Positions 1-4,881 of a DNA stretch of 8,648 nt are shown piece by piece; within the stretch, counting starts at the first letter, position 1, and each line of letters starts with the position of its first letter. The position numbers and the translations under genes are program-made. The DNA lies in NCBI GenBank assembly GCA_021816565.1, contig JAKAXN010000183.1, forward strand, positions 1 to 8,648, read 5' to 3'. This stretch comes from Actinomycetes bacterium (GTDB lineage Bacteria; Actinomycetota; Acidimicrobiia; Acidimicrobiales; Palsa-688). Under the pieces are notes generated by a model. It was not told the origin of the DNA, did no database searches, and worked only from the letters and a program-made list of their open reading frames with translations.

Positions 1-1119
1 CCAGTACCCGGCCATCAGGGTGGGTCCCCGGTAGACGATCTCGCCCACCTCCCCCACCGCCACGTCGCGCATCTGCTCGTCGACGACCCGGACCGACACG
101 GTGGGCACCGGCTTGCCGACCGAACCGATCTTGCGGATGGCGTCCTCCGCCGGCAGCGAGGTCGTGACCGGGGACATCTCGGTCTGGCCGAACACCGAGA
201 CGATCTCGGCGTGGGGGAAGGTCCGGGCCATGGTCTCGAGCAGGTCCACGGTGGCCGGGGCGGCCCCCCACGAGATGGTCCGCAAGGAGCGGGTCCGGCG
301 GGTGGCGTCGGGATGGGCGCAGAGGACCTGCCACTGGGCCGGGACCAGGAACAGCCCCGTCACCCCCTCGCTCTCGACCACGTCGAGGGTGGACCCGGCG
401 CTGAACGCGCCGGTGGGCATGATCACCGTGGTGGTGCCGAGCAGGAACGACGGCGGGGTACCGCCTATGCCGGCGATGTGGAACAGCGGGACGTTGCACA
501 GCGACACCGTGCGGTCGTCGAGCAGGCGGGAGGTGCGGATGGCGGTGAAGGCCTGCATCAGGAGGTTGAGGTGGGTGAGCATGGCCCCCTTGGGCCGGCC
601 CGTGGTGCCCGAGGTGTACATGATCAACGCCACGTCGCGCTCGTCGATGACCACCTCCGGCGCCTCGGGGGCGTCACGCAGGGCCGCCTCGTAGTCGGGG
701 CCGGCCACCAGCACCGTCACGGAGTCCGAGCCCTCGGCGACGGCAGCCTCGGCCACGGGGGCCAGCGTGGGGTCGGTGACCACCACCGTGGCCCCGCTGT
801 CGCCCAGGACGTAGGCGATCTCGGCCGGCACCAGCCGGAAGTTGACCGGAACGGCCGTGGCCCCGATGCGGTTGGCGGCCAGGACCGTCTCCACGAACTC
901 CGGCCGGTTGAGCATGAGCAGCGCCACCCGGTCGCCCCGGGCCACGCCCAGGGCGCTGAGCGCCCCGGCCAGGCGCCCCACCCGGTCGTGCAGGTCGGCC
1001 CAGGTGATGGTGCGGCCGTCGAAGCGGATGGCGGCTCGGTCGGGGCGGGACAGGGCGTGGCGGGCCAGGTTGTCCACCCAGTGGGCCCCACCCATCGGCA
1101 ACAGCGCGTGCGACGGCAT
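1..1119 (-). CDS. Fatty-acyl-CoA ligase, AMP-binding (ANL) family; C-terminus cut by window edge
   Basis: This enzyme would activate a carboxylic acid with ATP to an acyl-adenylate and then to an acyl-CoA, in the cytoplasm. The visible part is 373 codons in frame from ATG at 1119 to the edge. It shows the P-loop-like A3 motif YTSGTTGRPKG at residues 168-178, the A5 motif FGQTEM at 310-315, and the start of the A7 region (GEIVYRGPTLMAGYW, 359-373). Family members are about 500-550 residues, so the hinge and the C-terminal subdomain with the catalytic lysine lie outside the window. The start is supported by a good promoter exactly placed for leaderless translation; no Shine-Dalgarno is visible, and ATG at codon 9 is an alternative. 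It lies 81 bases downstream of the acyl-CoA dehydrogenase on the same strand, which suggests linked acid activation and beta-oxidation. Substrate class cannot be read from the sequence. Confidence 0.93.
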   Translation of the reverse strand, partial: MPSHALLPMGGAHWVDNLARHALSRPDRAAIRFDGRTITWADLHDRVGRLAGALSALGVARGDRVALLMLNRPEFVETVLAANRIGATAVPVNFRLVPAEIAYVLGDSGATVVVTDPTLAPVAEAAVAEGSDSVTVLVAGPDYEAALRDAPEAPEVVIDERDVALIMYTSGTTGRPKGAMLTHLNLLMQAFTAIRTSRLLDDRTVSLCNVPLFHIAGIGGTPPSFLLGTTTVIMPTGAFSAGSTLDVVESEGVTGLFLVPAQWQVLCAHPDATRRTRSLRTISWGAAPATVDLLETMARTFPHAEIVSVFGQTEMSPVTTSLPAEDAIRKIGSVGKPVPTVSVRVVDEQMRDVAVGEVGEIVYRGPTLMAGYW

Positions 1120-1126
1120 GGCCCGC

Positions 1127-1156
1127 ACCGTACCGGCGGGGCCATTTTGTTGGCAA
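1127..1156 (-). promoter_or_regulatory. Predicted leaderless promoter of the acyl-CoA ligase
   Basis: On the minus strand a TTGCCA hexamer (1151-1156, one mismatch to TTGACA) is followed by an 18-base spacer and TACGGT (1127-1132, fits TAnnnT). Seven bases separate the -10 from the ATG at 1119, so transcription would begin at or next to the A of the start codon. This matches the absence of a Shine-Dalgarno. It would let the ligase be transcribed independently of the dehydrogenase upstream. Prediction from sequence only. Confidence 0.5.
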
Positions 1157-1167
1157 TGTGCCGACAA
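1147..1167. promoter_or_regulatory. Candidate TetR-type operator, 21-bp imperfect palindrome
   Basis: TTGTTGGCA, three bases (ATG), then TGCCGACAA: the arms are reverse complements at 8 of 9 positions. It lies between the dehydrogenase stop and the ligase start and covers the predicted -35 (1151-1156), so a bound repressor would block the ligase promoter. The right arm with its flanking bases recurs, one base changed, at 2477-2487 upstream of the dehydrogenase. Assignment to the neighbouring TetR protein is inference from proximity and symmetry. Confidence 0.5.
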
Positions 1168-1200
1168 CTGGACCGGGGGCTGACCGCGAGCCCCGGGACT

Positions 1201-2445
1201 TCAGCGGGGAATGTCCCGGAAAGGGGTGCGAGGATCGGGCCCGGGGTCCTTGGGCAGGCCGAGGACCCGCTCCCCCAGAACGTTGTGCAGCACCTCGTCG
1301 CTCCCCCCGCCCAGGCGGCCGCCGGGCACGCCGCAGACGAACTTCGACCAGGCGAACGTGCCCCACTCGCCGGTGTCGGCGGCCAGGCGGGGGCCGAGCA
1401 CCCGGCTGACGAAGGCGGACATGCGGGCCAGGTTGGCGGTCCCGGCCAGCTTGAGGACCGACAGCTCCGGACCCGGCGGGGCGCCGCCGGCGACCCGGGC
1501 CAGGCCCCGCTCCAGGGTCCAGGCGGCGATCCGGTCGGCGGCGTAGAGCCGGGCCAGCTCGTCGCGCACGGTGGGCTCGGAGGCGGCACCGAAGTGGCGG
1601 GTCAGCTCGATCAGCCGGTCGAACGGGCCCGGGCCGCGGCCGAGTCCCATGCCGCTGCCGATGGCGGCCCGCTCGTTGGCCAGGGTGGTCAGGGCCACCT
1701 CCCACCCGGCGTTGACGTCGCCCAACCGGTGGCTGTCGGGGATGCGGACCTCGGTGAGGTAGACCTCGTTGAAGCCGGCGCCGCCGGTCATCTGGCGCAG
1801 CGGCCGGACCTCTATCCCGGGGGCGCGCATGTCGACGATGAAGCCGGTCAGGCCCCGGTGCTTGGGCCGGTCCACGTCGGTCCGGCAGATGATCTCCCCC
1901 AGGTCGGCCAGGTGGGCGTTGGACGTCCACACCTTCTGGCCGGTGACCACCCACTCGTCCCCGTCGCGCTCGGCCCGGCTCGACAGAGACGCCAGGTCCG
2001 ATCCGGCGCCCGGTTCGCTGAAGAGCTGGCAGGCCAGCAGGTCGCCCCGGTGCAGTCCGGGCAGGTAGGTGGCCTGCACCTCGGGCCGGGCGTGGGCGGC
2101 GATGGTGGGTGCCACCATGCCGAGCCCGATGGTGAAATACGACAGGTCCGGCACCTCGAAGCCGGACTCCAGGCTGCGGTAGGCCTGCTTGTGGGCCGGG
2201 CCGAGCCCCCGCCCGCCCAGCTCCACCGGGCCGTCGATCCAGCCGAACCCGGCGTCGTAGCGCCGGGCCGCCCACCCCCTGGCCCGGGCCAGCGCCTCGG
2301 CGTCCTCCTCGGGGGTGCGCTCCTCCACGATGGGGACGGCGTCGTCGCCGTCACCCCACGTGAAGCCCGTCCGGTGCCGCCTGGGCGCGTTGGCCTCCAG
2401 GAACGCCCGGGCCTGCTCTGTGAACTCCTCGACGGTCACGGCCAT
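1201..2445 (-). CDS. Acyl-CoA dehydrogenase (FadE-like)
   Basis: FAD-dependent enzyme introducing the alpha-beta double bond in an acyl-CoA and passing electrons to electron-transfer flavoprotein. The 414-residue length is normal for the family. Visible signatures are CQLFSEPGAGSDLASL (139-154) and GQKVWTSNAHLAD (169-181) of the FAD-binding middle domain, and the C-terminal GGGSDEVLHNVLGERVLGLP (379-398). At the place where medium-chain enzymes carry the catalytic Glu (YEGTS), this protein has LGGGS, so that Glu is absent. E258 in ANER, where long-chain and isovaleryl enzymes have theirs, is the likely base (inference). Start: ATG 2445 gives the normal N-terminus MAVTVEEF; the frame stays open to 2658, but that extension overlaps the TetR gene and is low-complexity. 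No Shine-Dalgarno is seen. It sits 56 bases after the TetR gene and 81 before the ligase. Chain-length or ring specificity is not readable. Confidence 0.93.
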   Translation of the reverse strand: MAVTVEEFTEQARAFLEANAPRRHRTGFTWGDGDDAVPIVEERTPEEDAEALARARGWAARRYDAGFGWIDGPVELGGRGLGPAHKQAYRSLESGFEVPDLSYFTIGLGMVAPTIAAHARPEVQATYLPGLHRGDLLACQLFSEPGAGSDLASLSSRAERDGDEWVVTGQKVWTSNAHLADLGEIICRTDVDRPKHRGLTGFIVDMRAPGIEVRPLRQMTGGAGFNEVYLTEVRIPDSHRLGDVNAGWEVALTTLANERAAIGSGMGLGRGPGPFDRLIELTRHFGAASEPTVRDELARLYAADRIAAWTLERGLARVAGGAPPGPELSVLKLAGTANLARMSAFVSRVLGPRLAADTGEWGTFAWSKFVCGVPGGRLGGGSDEVLHNVLGERVLGLPKDPGPDPRTPFRDIPR

Positions 2446-2453
2446 GGAGGCCC

Positions 2454-2487
2454 ATTCAACCCGACGGACTTGACGTTGTGCCAACAA
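2454..2487 (-). promoter_or_regulatory. Candidate promoter with operator half-site upstream of the acyl-CoA dehydrogenase
   Basis: On the minus strand the 11-mer TTGTTGGCACA (2477-2487) matches TTGTCGGCACA from the ligase operator (1157-1167) at 10 of 11 positions. The two lie 31 and 37 bases upstream of their start codons. The second arm is poorly conserved here; only an outer CTTG/CAAG pair (2469-2472, 2485-2488) adds symmetry. TTGGCA (2479-2484) could be a -35, with TTGAAT (2454-2459) as a weak -10 at a 19-base spacing, eight bases before the ATG. The promoter is weaker than that of the ligase; the repeated half-site is the firmer part. Confidence 0.35.
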
Positions 2488-2501
2488 GAGGCCGGGCGGC
2501 G

Positions 2502-3185
2502 TCAGCCGGCCCGGCGGGGGGCCGACCGCCGCCTGCGGGGCGGGCCCGCGGGGCGGGCCTCGATCACGTGCGGGAGGAGCCGCTCCACCATCAGCGGCAG
2601 CGACCCGAGCAGCAGCACCCGGGCCTGCTCCCGGCTTATGCGCCGCCGGGCCAGCCACTCCCGGGTGATCTCCTCGGCGAATCCTCCGAAGGCCCGGACC
2701 AGGGCCCTCACCTCGGGGCTGTCGTCGAGGCCCAGGACCCGGACGACCTGGCTGGCGGTGCGCTCCCGGGCGGCGTCCAAGATGTCGTGCATGGCCCGGT
2801 CCTGGCCGGTCTCACCGGCGCTGATGGCCAGCAGCCAACCCTCCCGGTTGGCCTCGATCAGCTCCATCCAGGAGTCCACGCTGGCCGCCCAGTCCCGGTC
2901 GGGTCCGGACCCCGAACCGGCGTCGCTCAGCGCCTCCACCAGCGGCACGATGGGGGCCCCGACCATCTCCTGCACCACCTCGAGATACAGCGAGCGCTTG
3001 GTACCGAAGTAGTGGTGCACCAACCCCCGGGTGACCCCGGCGGCGGCGGCGATCTCGATGGTCGACACCCCACCGTAGGGGCGCTCCGAGAACAGCTCGC
3101 GGGCCGCCGTGAGGATCTGGGCCCGGCGCTCGTCGGAGTCCAACCGGCTCCACCGCTTGGAGCTCGTCTCGGCGGTCGGTTTCAA
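2502..3185 (-). CDS. TetR/AcrR-family transcriptional regulator
   Basis: A 227-residue repressor-type protein. The N-terminal DNA-binding domain is clear: RRAQILTAARELFSE (20-34), then the helix-turn-helix around 40-61 (VSTIEIAAAAGVTRGLVHHYF) followed by GTKRSLYLEVV. The remaining residues, to about 205, form the variable helical ligand-binding and dimerisation domain, and the protein ends in an Arg/Pro-rich tail (about 211-227). The start is a TTG codon, chosen because a perfect AGGAGG lies six bases upstream. It is the first gene of the minus-strand group before an acyl-CoA dehydrogenase and an acyl-CoA ligase. This suggests it senses an acyl-CoA or acid substrate of that pathway and represses those genes, like FadR/KstR-type TetR proteins of actinobacteria. 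The ligand is unknown. It is divergent from the regulator at 3364, with 178 bases between them. Confidence 0.93.
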   Translation of the reverse strand: MKPTAETSSKRWSRLDSDERRAQILTAARELFSERPYGGVSTIEIAAAAGVTRGLVHHYFGTKRSLYLEVVQEMVGAPIVPLVEALSDAGSGSGPDRDWAASVDSWMELIEANREGWLLAISAGETGQDRAMHDILDAARERTASQVVRVLGLDDSPEVRALVRAFGGFAEEITREWLARRRISREQARVLLLGSLPLMVERLLPHVIEARPAGPPRRRRSAPRRAG

Positions 3186-3191
3186 GTCGAT

Positions 3192-3197
3192 CCTCCT
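3192..3197 (-). promoter_or_regulatory. Perfect Shine-Dalgarno deciding a TTG start for the TetR gene
   Basis: AGGAGG on the minus strand, six bases (ATCGAC) before TTG at 3185-3183. No ATG or GTG in this frame is comparably placed, and the helix-turn-helix domain begins at the usual distance from this start. Confidence 0.75.
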
Positions 3198-3213
3198 CGG
3201 ATACCGGCGGCCA

Positions 3214-3240
3214 ACTGTACCCGGGGGGCTCCGGTACCAA
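3214..3240 (-). promoter_or_regulatory. Candidate promoter of the TetR gene
   Basis: On the minus strand TACAGT (3214-3219) is a good -10. TTGGTA (3235-3240) is a possible -35, though the 15-base spacer is short. A transcript starting near 3207 would carry a leader of about 20 bases including the AGGAGG. The left arm of an inverted repeat (3231-3238) overlaps the -35, which would suit autoregulation. Sequence-based prediction only. Confidence 0.35.
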
Positions 3241-3264
3241 CCGTTGCCGGACAGGCGGTACCGG
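3231..3264. repeat. Inverted repeat, 8-bp perfect arms, in the divergent intergenic region
   Basis: CCGGTACC (3231-3238) and GGTACCGG (3257-3264) are exact reverse complements, 18 bases apart; each also contains the palindrome GGTACC. They lie between the divergent TetR and SufR-like genes and touch the predicted TetR -35. They do not resemble the TTGTYGGCA arms near the ligase and dehydrogenase, so if they are a binding site they may serve a different protein. A weak hairpin is the alternative. Confidence 0.35.
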
Positions 3265-3321
3265 CCGCCGGCCAGGTGCTGGTCGAGGTGGCCGCCCGAC
3301 CCACCCGGCGGGCCATCCCGC

Positions 3322-3349
3322 TACGTTATTCTGGTGCCAGCTAGAAGTA
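3322..3349 (+). promoter_or_regulatory. Candidate promoter/operator of the SufR-like regulator gene
   Basis: An AT-rich patch in a very GC-rich setting. TACGTT (3322-3327) is a plausible -10 without a recognisable -35. The short palindrome CTGG-TG-CCAG (3331-3340) would lie near the transcription start, a typical place for autorepression. The stretch 3331-3349 aligns without gaps to 4405-4423 before the hemerythrin gene at 12 of 19 positions (CTG.TG....CTAGA..TA), which may be a shared regulator box. Confidence 0.35.
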
Positions 3350-3351
3350 AT

Positions 3352-3358
3352 GAGGAGG
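3352..3358 (+). promoter_or_regulatory. Strong Shine-Dalgarno of the SufR-like regulator
   Basis: GAGGAGG, five bases before the ATG at 3364. It fixes this start over the more upstream in-frame ATG at 3109, which would run through the divergent promoter region. Confidence 0.75.
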
Positions 3359-3363
3359 CCGCG

Positions 3364-4035
3364 ATGGCGGACGAGTCCCTCCAGCAGGAGGCCCGGGCCC
3401 TCGGGGATCCGACGCGCCACCGCATCTTCCGCTACATCGCCGACGCCGACACCCCCGTCGGGGTCTCGGAGCTGACCGACTTCGTGCAGCTCAACCACAA
3501 CGCCGTGCGCCAGCACCTGGCCGTGCTGAAAGATGCCGGCCTGGTCATGGAGGAGGTCGAGGACCGGTCCCGGCCGGGGCGGCCCCGCCTCCTGTACCGG
3601 CTGCACCCCGAGGCGTCCGAGCGGTGGGGCGGCGCCGGCGCGTACTCCTGGCTGGCCGGCCTGCTGGCGGCGGCGCTGCGCCTCCGGGAGGGCCCCCGCC
3701 GGGTCGGGCGGGCCGAGGGACGGCGCCTGGCCGCCGGGACCCCGGCCGGCGCCGACCGGGTCGAAGCCTTCGAGGAGGAGCTCACCAGGCGGGGCTTCCG
3801 TCCGGTGCGCTCGGACAGGGGCCGGCGGGTGGAGTTCGTGCTGGGCCGCTGCCCGTTCGCCGAGGTGGCGGCATCGGATCCGGCCACCGTCTGCGACCTG
3901 CACCTGGGCCTGGCCGAGGGGATGGCCGAGCAGCTCGGGGGCCTGGAGGTGCAGCGACTGGTTCCCCGCGACGCCCGCCGGGCCGGGTGCCGGCTGGCGG
4001 TGCGCCGCAACGAGGCCGGGGGCGGGCTGCGGTGA
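3364..4035 (+). CDS. Winged-helix regulator, COG2345 / SufR-like, possible Fe-S or metal sensor
   Basis: A 223-residue DNA-binding protein. The N-terminal winged helix spans about 8-80: ALGDPTRHRIFRYIADA, recognition-helix region LNHNAVRQHLAVLKDAGLV (43-61), and a wing with SRPGRPRLLYRL (69-80). The C-terminal half contains the only three cysteines, C163 (GRCPF), C177 (TVCDLH) and C209 (AGCRL). This layout recalls SufR-type regulators, where C-terminal cysteines hold a [4Fe-4S] cluster. Whether these three bind a cluster or another metal is inference. It has a strong Shine-Dalgarno, is divergent from the TetR gene, and overlaps the next gene by four bases, so it is probably co-translated with DUF488. 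Redox or metal sensing fits the hemerythrin-like neighbour. An ordinary ArsR-like regulator without a cofactor remains possible. Confidence 0.85.
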   Translation: MADESLQQEARALGDPTRHRIFRYIADADTPVGVSELTDFVQLNHNAVRQHLAVLKDAGLVMEEVEDRSRPGRPRLLYRLHPEASERWGGAGAYSWLAGLLAAALRLREGPRRVGRAEGRRLAAGTPAGADRVEAFEEELTRRGFRPVRSDRGRRVEFVLGRCPFAEVAASDPATVCDLHLGLAEGMAEQLGGLEVQRLVPRDARRAGCRLAVRRNEAGGGLR

Positions 4036-4418
4036 CCGGCACCGGTCCGCCAACCCGGATCACCCGGGTCTACGACGACCCCGGCCGGCGCCCCGACGAG
4101 TACCGGGTCCTGGTCGACCGCCTGTGGCCGCGGGGCCGCTCCGCCGAGCAGGTCGACTTCGACGAGTGGGCCAAGGATCTGGCCCCCAGCAGCGGGCTGC
4201 GCCGCTGGTACGGCCACGACCCGGACCGCTTCGACGAGTTCGCCCGGCGCTACCGGGCCGAGCTCGACGAGCCCCCGGCGGCGGCCGCCATGGCCCGGCT
4301 GGCCGGGGCCGCGGCCGGGCGGCGGCTGGTGCTGATGACGGCTACCCGGGACGTGGCCCGCTCCGGGGCAGCGGTGCTCGAGCAGGAACTGCGAACCCTT
4401 TTTTCTGCTGGAGACTAG
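4032..4418 (+). CDS. DUF488 family protein (YeaO-like)
   Basis: A 128-residue cytoplasmic protein of unknown biochemical function. Family hallmarks are RVYD (12-15), RVLVDRLWPRG (25-35), WAKDLAPSSGLRRWY (46-60), FDEFARRYRAEL (67-78), and a final strand-helix LVLMTATRDVARSGAAVL (99-116). Length and motif order are those of complete YeaO-type members. The GTG start overlaps the TGA of the preceding regulator (GTGA), indicating translational coupling; no independent Shine-Dalgarno is seen. The frame stays open upstream inside the regulator gene, but the family homology begins just after this GTG. Its coupling to an Fe-S-type regulator and closeness to a hemerythrin gene hint at a role in a stress or redox response; this is context only. 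Confidence 0.88.
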   Translation: MTGTGPPTRITRVYDDPGRRPDEYRVLVDRLWPRGRSAEQVDFDEWAKDLAPSSGLRRWYGHDPDRFDEFARRYRAELDEPPAAAAMARLAGAAAGRRLVLMTATRDVARSGAAVLEQELRTLFSAGD

Positions 4419-4427
4419 AGATACGAT
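4399..4427 (+). promoter_or_regulatory. Candidate leaderless promoter of the hemerythrin-like gene
   Basis: TACGAT (4422-4427) fits a TAnnnT -10 and lies exactly seven bases before ATG 4435, the geometry seen before the ligase. The -35 is weak: only a T-run (4399-4404) lies 17 bases upstream. The element sits in the end of the DUF488 gene and beyond its stop. It implies separate expression of the hemerythrin-like gene and favours ATG 4435 over ATG 4426, which the -10 itself overlaps. Confidence 0.4.
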
Positions 4428-4434
4428 GGTGGTC

Positions 4435-4785
4435 ATGGGAACCGCACCCGACCACGAGGCGCTGCTCACCCTGGCCCGGAAGGTGCAGGCCGCCGTCACC
4501 GACGCCGACCCGGACCGCATGGAGCGGGCCACCCACGACTTCACCGCCGCCCTCGACCGCCACCTGCGGTCCGAGATCCCCCGGCTGGGCCGCATGGTGG
4601 CCGCCGACGCCCGCATCCTGGAGCGGGGCCAGCACCGCATCCACCGCCTGGCCGGCCTGCTGGACGGGGCCTCCGGCCGCCACTGCCGGGACCGGGACGC
4701 CCGGATGCTGGCCGGGGAGCTGGTCGCCCGGCTGGACCTGCAGTCGCGCCACGAGCGCCTGGCCTGGAGCGGCGACCGACCCTGA
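4435..4785 (+). CDS. Small hemerythrin-like (HHE domain) protein
   Basis: A 116-residue, mostly helical protein, expected to bind a di-iron centre or O2/NO-type ligands in the cytoplasm. Candidate ligands fall in the helical pattern of HHE domains: H7 (PDHEALLTLA), H34, H43 with E47 (HLRSEIPRL), H67 and H70 (GQHRIH), and H106-E107 near the C-terminus. The single-domain length is usual. The final H..EE..LF-type motif is degenerate (HERLAW), so full di-iron binding is uncertain. ATG 4435 is chosen because a -10-like TACGAT ends seven bases before it; ATG 4426 in the same frame would add three residues. It follows the DUF488 stop by 16 bases and may also be read from the upstream operon. Hemerythrin-like proteins often accompany redox or NO-sensing regulators, in keeping with the SufR-like gene here. 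Confidence 0.65.
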   Translation: MGTAPDHEALLTLARKVQAAVTDADPDRMERATHDFTAALDRHLRSEIPRLGRMVAADARILERGQHRIHRLAGLLDGASGRHCRDRDARMLAGELVARLDLQSRHERLAWSGDRP

Positions 4786-4789
4786 CCGG

Positions 4790-4808
4790 GCGGCCCCGGC
4801 CGGGCCGC
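4790..4808 (+). terminator. GC hairpin after the hemerythrin-like gene, possible terminator
   Basis: GCGGCCC (4790-4796), loop CGGCC, GGGCCGC (4802-4808): seven perfect G-C pairs, beginning five bases after the stop. There is no U-run, so intrinsic termination would be of the tail-less kind proposed for high-GC actinobacteria. Such hairpins arise by chance often at this base composition. Confidence 0.25.
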
Positions 4809-4844
4809 GGGCCGGTAGGCGATTCGGCCAGTGGGACGCCGCCG

Positions 4845-4874
4845 TTGGACCGGTGCCCGGCGGCGGACTACGCA
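4845..4874 (+). promoter_or_regulatory. Candidate leaderless promoter of the aldehyde dehydrogenase
   Basis: TTGGAC (4845-4850), an 18-base spacer, then TACGCA (4869-4874) and seven bases to ATG 4882. This is the same spacing as at the ligase gene. The -10 lacks the final T, so it is a weaker match. No Shine-Dalgarno precedes the ATG. Confidence 0.4.
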
Positions 4875-4881
4875 TAGGGGC

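Noticed and set aside
2491..2515. GCCGGGC / GCCCGGC hairpin across the TetR stop codon
   Set aside because: Seven-base arms with an 11-base loop and no U-run; such GC hairpins are frequent by chance here, and the following genes look co-directional with the TetR gene.
211..3012. Very long plus-strand open frame (933 codons) opposite the ligase, dehydrogenase and TetR genes
   Set aside because: It is antisense to three genes with clear family motifs; its translation is low-complexity Gly/Pro/Arg/His text with no recognisable domain, as expected in very GC-rich DNA.
2812..4053. Minus-strand open frame covering the SufR-like gene and part of the TetR gene
   Set aside because: No domain is recognisable, and it conflicts with two well-supported genes that have perfect Shine-Dalgarno sequences.
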